Positions 1 through 5,932 of a stretch of 7,403 nucleotides of DNA are shown piece by piece. Numbering within the stretch: the stretch's first letter is position 1; each line of letters starts with the position of its first letter. The notes beneath the pieces are model-generated. The model made no database searches, was not told the origin of the DNA, and was given only the letters and a program-made list of their open reading frames with translations. Made by a program: the position numbers and the translations under genes. Origin of the DNA: Desulfuromonadales bacterium C00003107 (lineage in GTDB: Bacteria > Desulfobacterota > Desulfuromonadia > Desulfuromonadales > Syntrophotaleaceae); assembly GCA_001751225.1 (NCBI GenBank), contig MAXT01000216.1, positions 1 through 7,403 of the forward strand, written 5' to 3'.

Positions 1-196
1 GGATTAGATTGCCCTGCCGCAGTAGAGGGCTTAGAAGCCTGTGGGCCTCCTTGCAGGTACTTTCTAGGGCTGGATGCCCGGGAGGGTAGAACCGGACTGC
101 CTTGAACAATTTGCCGATACCAAGCAGGGCTGCTGAGACCTGATCCTGATGATCAAGTTTGGCAGGTTCGTTATGGTCACTACAGTTTCCATTCAT
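1..196 (-). CDS. Partial hypothetical protein with FYPPGHPALE motif (N-terminal 65 residues, runs off left edge)
   Basis: The minus strand has an open frame from an ATG at 196 to the left edge, giving 65 residues with no stop. An in-frame TAA at 250-248 lies upstream, and ATG 196 is the first ATG, GTG or TTG after it, so the start is well defined. An AGGAAAGG stretch lies about 15 nt upstream, a rather distant ribosome binding site. Residues 1-20 are polar. From about residue 22 an amphipathic helix leads into KLFKAVRFYPPGHPALE (29-45) and then another helix ending in LLSPLLRQGN. From memory, an 'YPxGHP' motif after a short helix occurs at the N-terminus of several Desulfuromonadales proteins of HEAT-repeat or HD-domain type; this is recall, not a search. 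The downstream domain that would settle the function lies outside the window. It is transcribed divergently from coaE. Confidence 0.6.
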   Translation of the reverse strand, partial: MNGNCSDHNEPAKLDHQDQVSAALLGIGKLFKAVRFYPPGHPALESTCKEAHRLLSPLLRQGNLI

Positions 197-295
197 GGCA
201 GATTGTTTTTGCCTTTCCTGTGACCGGTGCGGTGGTTGTGACTGAATTTAATTTTGTAGTAGCTGAAGTCGTTGTTTCAGTAGCTACGGATGATT

Positions 296-323
296 ATGAT
301 ATGTTTTAGCACAAGGTCGCCAA
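296..323 (-). promoter_or_regulatory. Candidate sigma-70 promoter for the left-edge gene
   Basis: On the minus strand TTGGCG (323-318, four of six matches to TTGACA) is followed after 16 bp by TATCAT (301-296, five of six matches to TATAAT). Transcription would start near 290, about 95 nt before the ATG at 196. It stands back to back with the candidate coaE promoter. Assigned by eye only. Confidence 0.3.
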
Positions 324-350
324 GCAAGACCAGTAAGCAGCAATAATTGA

Positions 351-379
351 TTGGTAAACGTTTTATATATTACGATAAT
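351..379 (+). promoter_or_regulatory. Candidate sigma-70 promoter for coaE
   Basis: TTGGTA (351-356, four of six) is separated by exactly 17 bp from GATAAT (374-379, five of six), in a very AT-rich stretch. The start would fall near 386, leaving a leader of about 60 nt before the coaE ATG. No leader hairpin or riboswitch-like fold was seen in that leader. Confidence 0.45.
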
Positions 380-446
380 TTTTGATCGATTTCATCCGTT
401 TTTGATGTTCTGTGGTGGATGGGGTTGGTTGTAGGAGGCAAATTAA

Positions 447-1073
447 ATGATATTGGGGATAACCGGCGGCATCGCCAGCGGTAAAACGACAGTGGCTCAG
501 GCTTTTCAAGCCTTGGGGGCCGTGGTGGTCTGCGCCGATGTATTGGCCCGGGAAATTGTCTGTCCGGGTACTAAAGCCTTGCAGGAAATTGCCGAGTGCT
601 TTGGTTGCCAGGTTCTAAGGGAAGATGGAACCCTGAACCGTCAGTTGATGGCCGAAATGGTATTTAATGATGACCAGGCCCGCATGGCGTTGAATGGCAT
701 TACCCATCCGGCAATTGCCGCCTTGGCCCGCACGAGGCTGCGCGAGGCAGAGCAGGGTGGGGCACCGCTGGTGATTTACGATGCTCCCCTGCTGTACGAG
801 GTCGGTGCCGACCGGGAGGTCGATAAGGTTCTGGTGGTGAAGGTCGGTGCGGAGGTACAGTTGGCGCGGTTGATGGCTCGGGATGGCATAAATCGGCAGC
901 AGGCCCTAGCCCGTGTCGCGGCTCAGATGCCGCAAGAGGAGAAGGTGGCCCGCGCTGATTTCGTGATCGATAACTCCGGGTCGGCAAAGGAGACCCAAGT
1001 CCAGGTCAGGTCTCTAATGGAGCGTTTGAGCCCTGCTGCGGGGGCGCCCAAGCTCTCAGAAATTGCTGAATGA
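447..1073 (+). CDS. coaE: Dephospho-CoA kinase
   Basis: CoaE phosphorylates the 3'-hydroxyl of dephospho-CoA with ATP, the last step of coenzyme A synthesis, in the cytosol. The 208-residue product has the usual family length. A P-loop, GITGGIASGKTT, lies at residues 4-15. D31 follows in CADVLAREIV, the expected acidic residue near the substrate site. The HP pair is at 87-88, DAPLLYE at 112-118, and the lid-type segment with ARLMARDG is at 140-147. The C-terminal signature RADFVIDNSGS is at 169-179. The start is firm: AGGAGG (433-438) sits 8 nt before the ATG. The last 68 bp overlap the 3' end of the convergent hydrolase gene. The C-terminus past about residue 195 (PAAGAPKLSEIAE) is a non-conserved tail that lies wholly within this overlap. 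The gene appears monocistronic. Confidence 0.95.
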   Translation: MILGITGGIASGKTTVAQAFQALGAVVVCADVLAREIVCPGTKALQEIAECFGCQVLREDGTLNRQLMAEMVFNDDQARMALNGITHPAIAALARTRLREAEQGGAPLVIYDAPLLYEVGADREVDKVLVVKVGAEVQLARLMARDGINRQQALARVAAQMPQEEKVARADFVIDNSGSAKETQVQVRSLMERLSPAAGAPKLSEIAE

Positions 1074-1842
1074 GGGTATAGAGTTCCGGTCGGCGAGGAT
1101 TGTCCGCTGCGGTCAGGGCGTGGCCAACCTCGGGACCGTAGAGATGAAATACCTTATGGCGACTCGGCAGCAGGTGAAACAGCTCCAGACTGCTGTCGAT
1201 GCGAACGGTCTGGTCACCGGTGCCGTTGACCAGCAGGGCCGGAGCGGTCACTTGGCTGGCCAGGCGGCGCACCTGGCGGCAGAGACGATTGAGTTGATGC
1301 ACGCCATGCAGTGGTCGTCGGTCGTAATAGGTGGTGGCCAGCTCGGGAGCTATCGGTCGGCTCTGATATTTTTTGGCAAAACGTAGCAGGCCGGCGGCCG
1401 GCGCCAGGCGATGTTTGACCCGCAAAAAGGGGGAGAGCAGGATCAGCCCCGTCAGCGGTTGGCGAGCGGCCAGTGCGACCAGCAGCAGGGCGCCGGTGCT
1501 GAGGCCGACACCAAAGATCCGTTTCGTATGCTGCTGCAGCAATAGATAGCCTTCTTCTACGGCCTGTTGCCATTCTTCCTGATGGCGTATGGCCAGATCC
1601 TCCGGGCTGGTGCCGTGACCCGGTAGGCGCACCCCCATGGTTGTAAATCCCTGAGCACTCAAAATTTGAGCCAAGGGTTCCATTTCCCGAGGGCTGGCGG
1701 TGAATCCGTGAACCAGCAGCACGCCATAGCCGTTGGGTTTGTTCGGTTTCAGCAGGAATGGCAGCTGCTCATCATGGCGCACTCCTTGTTGGTGTGCTCG
1801 GGAGATGAGGTTTTTTATTTGTAATGGGTTTTCAGTGGTCAT
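1006..1842 (-). CDS. Alpha/beta hydrolase (serine esterase / monoacylglycerol lipase-like)
   Basis: A cytosolic alpha/beta-hydrolase-fold enzyme, probably a carboxylesterase or lysophospholipase-like lipase. Numbered from the ATG at 1842 (278 residues): LLVHGFTASP at 42-51 supplies the HGF oxyanion region. RLPGHGTS (72-79) is typical of the monoacylglycerol lipase / carboxylesterase Est30 group. The nucleophile elbow GLSTG is at 113-117 with Ser115, the acid is probably Asp210 in NGTGDQTV, and the base is His241 in GPEVGHAL, so the triad is complete. There is no signal peptide. A GTG at 1857 would add MNSPV at the N-terminus, but no ribosome binding site precedes it. A GGTGA lies 11 nt before ATG 1842, so I prefer the ATG, with modest certainty. 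The stop lies inside the convergent coaE gene. The gene follows the IclR regulator on the same strand, separated by a hairpin. The substrate cannot be read from the sequence. Confidence 0.88.
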   Translation of the reverse strand: MTTENPLQIKNLISRAHQQGVRHDEQLPFLLKPNKPNGYGVLLVHGFTASPREMEPLAQILSAQGFTTMGVRLPGHGTSPEDLAIRHQEEWQQAVEEGYLLLQQHTKRIFGVGLSTGALLLVALAARQPLTGLILLSPFLRVKHRLAPAAGLLRFAKKYQSRPIAPELATTYYDRRPLHGVHQLNRLCRQVRRLASQVTAPALLVNGTGDQTVRIDSSLELFHLLPSRHKVFHLYGPEVGHALTAADNPRRPELYTLIQQFLRAWAPPQQGSNAPLET

Positions 1843-1908
1843 GACAGGGGAATTCACCGAAGATGCACAACAAAGCTGTTGCGAGGCGGTCGGTCAGTAA
1901 AAGGAACG

Positions 1909-1949
1909 GCCTTTCAACCGGGGCGGTTCTGTCACCCCGGTTGAAAGGC
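1909..1949 (-). terminator. Strong hairpin, likely terminator of the IclR gene
   Basis: A perfect 15-bp inverted repeat, GCCTTTCAACCGGGG (1909-1923) against CCCCGGTTGAAAGGC (1935-1949), encloses an 11-nt loop. It lies 112 bp past the IclR stop. Read on the minus strand, the stem is followed by GTTCCTTTTACTG, a broken U tract, so rho-independent termination is plausible but imperfect. On the plus strand no U tract follows. It would separate IclR transcription from the hydrolase, whose start is about 67 bp further on. Confidence 0.6.
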
Positions 1950-1989
1950 GATAACTTTGTTTGGATTGCCTTGAGGTAGGGTTTGGTTG

Positions 1990-2047
1990 GCCGTTGCGTT
2001 TCGCTTCGCTTGAGAACAGCTGTTCTGAGGCAAATTATAGCAACGGC
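1990..2047. repeat. Nested inverted repeats in the IclR-hydrolase spacer
   Basis: An outer inverted repeat, GCCGTTGC (1990-1997) against GCAACGGC (2040-2047), encloses a perfect 14-bp palindrome AGAACAGCTGTTCT (2013-2026). The element lies just after the IclR stop codon and before the 15-bp terminator hairpin. As RNA it could form an extended structured 3' UTR; as DNA the inner palindrome could be a protein site. The role is unknown. Confidence 0.45.
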
Positions 2048-2060
2048 GCGCTCGAAAAAG

Positions 2061-2846
2061 CTATTTGTGGAAGCCGAGGCGGGTCGAAAGTTCTTCCGCC
2101 GCGCGGGTCACCAAGGGGACCAGTTCTTCGTCTAGTCGTTCATCAGAAAAACGGGTAGCAGGGCCGGAAATGCTCAGCGCGCCAACGATGCGGCGGGTAT
2201 AGTCGCGAATCGGGGCGGCAACGCAGCGGACGCCAATATCGAGTTCTTCAATGTCAAAGGCGTAGCCCTGCTCAGCAACTTTGGCCAGATCCTTCTTGAG
2301 CACCTCGCGGTCGGTGATGGAGTGCGGCGTATAGGCTTCCAGGTCCTGGGCGGGCAAATAGCTTTCAATCTCCTCGTCGGACATGTAAGCCAAGTGAACT
2401 TTGCCCGCAGCGGTGCAGTAGGAGGGCAGTCGGGTGCCGACTCGGGAAACCACTCGTACCGTAAGGCCTGTTTCCACCACGTCTAGATAGACGATGTAGC
2501 CGTCTTTGAAAATGGCAACGTAGGCGGTTTCGTTGGATTCGTCGACCAGCTCTTCTAGAACCGGTTTGGCTTGATGCAGCAAGCCCATCTTTTTGATGAA
2601 TGTTTGACCAAGTTCCAGGGATTTGAGGCCCAGGCGGTAGTTTTCCGTCACCTTGTTCTGTTCGATATAGCCGCGGGACTCGAGAGTCGCAAGGAGGCGG
2701 AAGACATTATTTTTGTGGAGTTTTAGTCGTTTGCTCAGTTCCGTGACTCCGAGTTCGTCAACGTCGTCGCCATGGAACTGCTCAAGCAGATCGAGGGCGT
2801 GGGACACCGCCTGAATCATGTATTCAGACTTTTCTTTACGTGCCAT
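2061..2846 (-). CDS. IclR-family transcriptional regulator
   Basis: A 261-residue cytosolic DNA-binding regulator of typical IclR length. Residues 9-63 form the N-terminal winged helix-turn-helix: YMIQAVSHALDLLEQF is the opening helix, GVTELSKRLKLHKNNVFRLL (33-52) the helix-turn-helix, and LESRGYIEQ the wing approach. Residues from about 78 to 255 form the effector-binding domain, with TAYVAIFKDGYIVYLDVV (108-124), RLPSYCTAAGKVHLA (139-153), and the family signature GVRCVAAPIRD (205-215) followed by GALSISGPATRF (222-233). Family members bind small organic acids or aromatic compounds and act as dimers or tetramers. The start is supported by AGAAGGA about 10 nt upstream of the ATG. The ligand and regulon cannot be read here. 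No divergent gene lies next to it, so autoregulation or control of the downstream hydrolase are the only local options. Confidence 0.93.
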   Translation of the reverse strand: MARKEKSEYMIQAVSHALDLLEQFHGDDVDELGVTELSKRLKLHKNNVFRLLATLESRGYIEQNKVTENYRLGLKSLELGQTFIKKMGLLHQAKPVLEELVDESNETAYVAIFKDGYIVYLDVVETGLTVRVVSRVGTRLPSYCTAAGKVHLAYMSDEEIESYLPAQDLEAYTPHSITDREVLKKDLAKVAEQGYAFDIEELDIGVRCVAAPIRDYTRRIVGALSISGPATRFSDERLDEELVPLVTRAAEELSTRLGFHK

Positions 2847-2889
2847 GGTATTTGTATCCTTCTTTTAATCTTCTATGGGTCAAATTTCC

Positions 2890-2903
2890 TGCAGTTTTCT
2901 GCA
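2890..2903. promoter_or_regulatory. Candidate IclR operator palindrome
   Basis: TGCAG-TTTT-CTGCA is a 14-bp inverted repeat with 5-bp arms, ending 43 bp upstream of the IclR start codon. IclR-family proteins commonly bind short palindromes in their own promoters, so it is a reasonable autoregulatory site. No second copy was noticed in the window, and no clear -35/-10 pair overlaps it, so the assignment rests on position and symmetry alone. Confidence 0.3.
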
Positions 2904-3104
2904 ATGAGATAACTTGACAGTGGTTAAGTCCACCGCTTGCTTTGTAGCGGGGTTGATAAGTAATCGTTTTGGAGTGAGTAACGTTCTGAGGCGCCTGTTT
3001 CAGGCAGCTGCCGAATGATATGCAAAATTTATAGCGGACAGCCTGTGGTGGTTTTGCGCATTGCTTGCTGAAAAAAGAGGCCTGAAAGACAGTCTGTTTA
3101 AGCG

Positions 3105-3126
3105 GGTTTTATAGAATAGTAAAACC
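3105..3126. repeat. AT-rich inverted repeat
   Basis: GGTTTTA (3105-3111) and TAAAACC (3120-3126) form 7-bp perfect arms around an 8-nt centre. On the plus strand it is followed by TTGTTTTATG, so a weak terminator is possible, but no gene reads into it from the left. It could equally be a regulator site. Confidence 0.3.
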
Positions 3127-3451
3127 TTGTTTTATGAATGTCAATACGTTTGGATCAACAATGGAAGCTCAACATGAATGGTTTTCACATGTTTTGCAAG
3201 AGGTTGTTGGTAGAAAGTATTGTTAATTATCAGTGGGTTGATCTGCTTATCGAAGGTTCTTTGTGTTGCTTGGCGCGAGCCAATTATTTATCCGTGGTAA
3301 GTAACAAAAAGTAGACACTGTCACTGCGCCGGAGAAAAGGCTGCCCATATATGTACGGTGTTTTATCGGCCTGTTAGAGCAAACGGCGTGCCACTTGTAG
3401 CATCGAAGGCGTGCCCAAGGGCTGCGGTGGCGCAAGTGCCGCGTGCCGGAG

Positions 3452-4645
3452 TCAATCTTCCTTGATCACCTCGCGTAAGACGCTGGTGGCATAACTGCCT
3501 TTGGGTAAGGAAAAAGCCAATAGCAGATTGCCGTTTTCTGCAGTGGTAGTGACCTCCCCTAGCGGAACGCGCAGCGGGCGACGAGCCCCTTCGAGGGAAA
3601 GGCCACGGGCGAGACGGAAGCTGTCCCGGGTCAGACCTTCCTTGGCAAGCAGGCTCTCTTCTAGGATGCCGGCTTGTCCCTGGCTTAATGTCCCCTTGTA
3701 GCCGAACAATGGGGCGGACGGGCTGATTTCAAGGCGGTCGGAGCGAGGTTGTTCCTCCGCTGGATCGGTTACCAGAAAGCAGGCACCGTTGTCATGCTTG
3801 TAGGCGAGGTCGCCAGGCCAGAGGGTCTCCAGTGAGCTAAGTCGCATAGTGACAATACGGTCGAACAGATAGGACTGGTAGGCCGACAGGTAGAGGCGCA
3901 GTAGTTTGTGCGGCATGCCGAACAGGGCCTTTTGGGGGGAACAGCCCTTGGCCAGTTTGCCCAGCAAGCGGTCTTCGTTGCCCATGCCTCGCGGCAGCAG
4001 TCTGCGGGCCGCTTCGATGTCACCTTCGATATAAGTTTTGGCCGCCCTCTGCCAGTCGGCGTTACGGATGGCCGTCGGGTCGCCGATAATTTGGCTGATA
4101 GCGGCGCTGAAGTCCTCGCTCAGAATCGCCTTGCCCACCAGATGATTGTTGCCGAGTACTCCGTAACGCTGCTCGCCGAAATAGTTGGGAACCCCAGTCA
4201 TTTGAAGCACATGCAAGGTCTCCTGAGCTTTTTCCAGGGCCTGGGAGCCGACATTGCGAAGGCGAATGGTAAAGCGATTGCCTTTGAGGTGACCGGTGCG
4301 CAATTTGTTGCGGTGGTAGCGGGCCCCCAGAATAGTGATGCCGTCGAGTTGCAAGGCCATGGCTTGCTCGGGCCGGACTCCGGTCAGCGAAATGGTCTGC
4401 CGGGTGACGGCTCGCGCATCCTTGAGGCCAGCGTAGCCCATCTCCTGCCGTTTGGCGCCAAGGGACTTCGCCAGGATGTCGAGTAGATCGAAGGTGGTCA
4501 GGCCGGTTTTCTCTATGTCGAGATAGAGGTGTTCACCCTCGCCATTAGGTTCATAGAGAGGGATCTCTTCGACGCGAAAGTCTTCCGGGCATTCTTTGAT
4601 GGTACCGCCGGTGCCGGGGTATTTCTCAGTCAAGTAGTCAGCCAT
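3452..4645 (-). CDS. truD: tRNA pseudouridine(13) synthase TruD
   Basis: TruD isomerises U13 in the D stem of tRNA (tRNA-Glu in E. coli) to pseudouridine, in the cytosol. From the ATG at 4645 the protein has 397 residues, somewhat longer than the 349 of E. coli TruD. EDFRVEEIP (21-29) opens the fold. GYAGLKDARAVTRQTIS (70-86) holds the catalytic Asp76. NYFGEQRYG (154-162) is the family signature, SAYQSYLFDRIV (254-265) is conserved in the TRUD insertion region, and GARRPLRV with FSLPKGSYATSVLREV closes the catalytic domain. The frame stays open far upstream, but those codons are the shadow of trmB; homology begins at MADYLTEKYPGT. The start overlaps the trmB stop by 8 nt (ATGGCTGA), and GGAG lies about 11 nt upstream, so translational coupling with trmB is likely. 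No clear terminator follows the stop. Confidence 0.94.
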   Translation of the reverse strand: MADYLTEKYPGTGGTIKECPEDFRVEEIPLYEPNGEGEHLYLDIEKTGLTTFDLLDILAKSLGAKRQEMGYAGLKDARAVTRQTISLTGVRPEQAMALQLDGITILGARYHRNKLRTGHLKGNRFTIRLRNVGSQALEKAQETLHVLQMTGVPNYFGEQRYGVLGNNHLVGKAILSEDFSAAISQIIGDPTAIRNADWQRAAKTYIEGDIEAARRLLPRGMGNEDRLLGKLAKGCSPQKALFGMPHKLLRLYLSAYQSYLFDRIVTMRLSSLETLWPGDLAYKHDNGACFLVTDPAEEQPRSDRLEISPSAPLFGYKGTLSQGQAGILEESLLAKEGLTRDSFRLARGLSLEGARRPLRVPLGEVTTTAENGNLLLAFSLPKGSYATSVLREVIKED

Positions 4646-5339
4646 GTTGTATGGTGCTCCAAGGGGTTCGAAATCCAGGGCTGATCGGTGCCGGTAAATG
4701 GGAACCGGTGGCGCAGGACGCCCGCTTGCTGCAATGCAGAAAATAGATCGGTTGTCCAAGATCGATAAAGCGGCGCATGTATTTCGAGCGGGGATAGTCC
4801 TCCGGCAGCAGGCCTGGCAGTTGATCAAGCCTGCTCTGGTAATCGGGCAGACTGAGCAATTGCGGGGCGACTTGTTCGGCATAATGGGCAAAGTCGGTGC
4901 TGAAGAAGAGTTCGCCACCGGGCCGCAGATAGTACAGCAGTGTTTGTAGAAATTCCCGGTTGAGAAGGCGTCGCTGGTGGTGACGCTTCTTGGGCCAGGG
5001 GTCGGGACAGTTGATGTACACGGCATCTAGACTATCCATGGTCAAATAGCGGTCGAGTAGGAACCGGGCTTCAATGCGCATGACTCGAACGTTGGTTAGG
5101 CTGGTTTTGTCGATTTTGCGGCAGGTTTTGTAACAGCCCTTGTTGTAGATGTCGATGGCCAAAAAATTTCGCTGCGGTTGTTGTGCCGCTAGTTGTTCGA
5201 TGAAGTCGCCGAGACCGCAGCCGATCTCCAGGGCAAGAGGATTGTCGTTGCCAAATATTGCGGAGAAATCAACAGGGGGTTCAAGTTGTTGCTCCGGCAG
5301 AAAGGTCGGAGAGGTTATCTCAATGATGCGCTGAGTCAT
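4638..5339 (-). CDS. trmB: tRNA (guanine-N7-)-methyltransferase TrmB
   Basis: TrmB uses S-adenosylmethionine to methylate N7 of G46 in the tRNA variable loop. The 233-residue product is a Rossmann-fold methyltransferase. The SAM-binding motif LEIGCGLGDF is at 37-46, FLAIDIYNKG (59-68) follows with the acidic residue of strand 2, and the family signature NCPDPWPKKRHHQRRL is at 110-125. STDFAHYAEQ (147-156) and SKYMRRFIDLGQPIYFL (185-201) complete the core. About 28 residues after HCSKR (202-206) have no counterpart that I recognise and end inside the truD start, so the C-terminus is extended compared with a typical TrmB. GAGGG lies about 12 nt before the ATG. It is first in a trmB-truD pair. 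The 215 bp between it and the cytochrome gene hold a 6-bp-arm repeat (TGAACA/TGTTCA, 5371-5402) but no clear promoter. Confidence 0.93.
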   Translation of the reverse strand: MTQRIIEITSPTFLPEQQLEPPVDFSAIFGNDNPLALEIGCGLGDFIEQLAAQQPQRNFLAIDIYNKGCYKTCRKIDKTSLTNVRVMRIEARFLLDRYLTMDSLDAVYINCPDPWPKKRHHQRRLLNREFLQTLLYYLRPGGELFFSTDFAHYAEQVAPQLLSLPDYQSRLDQLPGLLPEDYPRSKYMRRFIDLGQPIYFLHCSKRASCATGSHLPAPISPGFRTPWSTIQHG

Positions 5340-5554
5340 GAAGAATCTTACCCTCTGTTGTCTGGAGTGCTGAACAACTTATCTAACGCTTTTCAGTGTT
5401 CAAAAAAGCTGTTGGTTAAATATCGATGGTTGACGGGAACATCCGAAAAAAAACTTGGATCACCTGTTTCTTTTTCTAGAGAACCAAAGCCCGACAGAAT
5501 ATCATAGCCTGTAATCTTTTTCAACTGCCGGAAGGCGGCTAATGGGCATGCTCT

Positions 5555-5863
5555 TTATTGCTGTTCAAGTCTGTCAAGTAGTTGTTGCCGTTCCGATTCA
5601 AACAGGTAGTCGTAGCTAGGCATGTGGCGTTCGGCATTTGCTTCATTATGGACCATCAGTTTCTGGCGTAAATCCCGCCTGGTCATGCGCTGCCCGATTC
5701 CGCTGAGGCTTGGTCCGAGTTGGCCGCCTTTACCGCTCAATCGATGGCAAGCGCGGCAGCCGAGCATCGGTATGATTTCCTCTGGTTTGCTCGATCCGTC
5801 GGCGACAGAGCTTAAACAGAGGAAAAGCGCGAAATGTAGGGTAACCTGCCGGATTGGGGGCAT
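5555..5863 (-). CDS. Exported monohaem cytochrome c
   Basis: A small class I c-type cytochrome for periplasmic electron transfer. From the ATG at 5863 it has 102 residues. The N-terminus has one Arg followed by a hydrophobic segment, VTLHFALFLCLSSVA (7-21), a Sec signal with probable cleavage after Ala21; no lipobox is evident. GCRACH (35-40) holds the CxxCH haem-attachment site with His40 as proximal ligand, GGQLGPSLSGIG (46-57) is the usual following loop, and Met81 in RHMPSYDYL is the likely distal ligand. The C-terminal helix is SERQQLLDRLEQ. A TTG at 5908 would extend the frame by 15 residues but would bury the signal peptide, so I reject it; the ribosome binding site of the ATG is weak (TGAGA). 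The gene stands alone, divergent from aroF, and its partners are not in the window. Confidence 0.88.
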   Translation of the reverse strand: MPPIRQVTLHFALFLCLSSVADGSSKPEEIIPMLGCRACHRLSGKGGQLGPSLSGIGQRMTRRDLRQKLMVHNEANAERHMPSYDYLFESERQQLLDRLEQQ

Positions 5864-5901
5864 GGTAAAAATCTCAGTAAGGGGGCTAACTGATCGAATC
5901 T

Positions 5902-5932
5902 TTGACAAACTTTGGCGAGCATAGCCTATGCT
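5902..5932 (+). promoter_or_regulatory. Candidate promoter for aroF
   Basis: TTGACA (5902-5907, perfect -35) is followed after 19 bp by TATGCT (5927-5932), the other arm of the same palindrome. The spacing is long. A second perfect TTGACA at 5940-5945 has TAAAAA after 15 bp (5961-5966) or an extended TGGTATTTT (5968-5976) as weaker partners. Which one drives aroF cannot be decided by eye. The first would give a leader of about 118 nt. Confidence 0.35.
5918..5932. promoter_or_regulatory. Perfect palindrome between divergent genes (candidate operator)
   Basis: AGCATAG-C-CTATGCT is a perfect inverted repeat with 7-bp arms and a one-base centre. It lies midway between the cytochrome c and aroF starts and overlaps candidate -10 hexamers on both strands. 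A direct repeat TTTGACAA flanks it on both sides (5901-5908 and 5939-5946). It does not resemble the E. coli TyrR box (TGTAAA-N6-TTTACA) or the TrpR operator, so the binding protein is unknown. Confidence 0.45.

Larger units (their letters stand above)
2847..3451. other. 605-bp gene-free region upstream of the IclR gene
   Basis: No reading frame in this stretch has a credible ribosome binding site or a recognisable protein. The part around 3050-3330 is AT-rich, unlike the flanking genes. Short symmetric elements are present: GTGG-N6-CCAC (2920-2933), CCGCT-N8-AGCGG (2933-2950), GCCTG-TTT-CAGGC (2993-3005) and a 7-bp-arm hairpin at 3105-3126. GGCGTGCC occurs at 3385-3392 and 3408-3415, with a related CGCGTGCC at 3440-3447, just downstream of the truD stop. 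TTGACA occurs on the plus strand at 2914-2919 but has no convincing -10 partner. The region should hold the IclR promoter and the truD 3' end; an unrecognised small RNA cannot be excluded. Confidence 0.6.

Noticed and set aside
105..309. Open plus-strand frame ending in a Val-rich stretch (…VVAEVVVSVATDDYDMF) at TAG 309
   Set aside because: It has no ATG or ribosome binding site, only internal GTG codons, and about half of it lies opposite the minus-strand gene with the conserved YPPGHP motif.
1063..1386. Plus-strand 107-residue frame opposite the hydrolase gene
   Set aside because: It is antisense to the conserved hydrolase C-terminal half and shows no family motif.
3040..3070. Possible sigma-54 promoter (TGGTGGTTTTGCGC)
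   Set aside because: No GG/GC pair has the required 10-bp separation, and no gene lies downstream in that direction.
3134..3226. Plus-strand 30-codon frame (MNVNTFGSTMEAQHEWFSHV…) in the gene-free region
   Set aside because: The peptide looks protein-like but has no ribosome binding site, no recognisable family and no promoter; too short to support.
3247..3435. Minus-strand 62-residue frame downstream of truD
   Set aside because: It begins with TTG, lacks a ribosome binding site, and its composition (many Arg, Cys, His) looks like translated non-coding DNA.
4663..4680. GGGGTTCGAAATCC, resembling a tRNA T-arm
   Set aside because: The arms do not pair on either side of the loop, no acceptor or anticodon stem fits, and the stretch is coding in trmB.
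3452..5026. A 524-residue version of TruD extending back through trmB
   Set aside because: Residues before MADYLTEKYP are the shadow of trmB in another frame; TruD homology and the ribosome binding site support the ATG at 4645.
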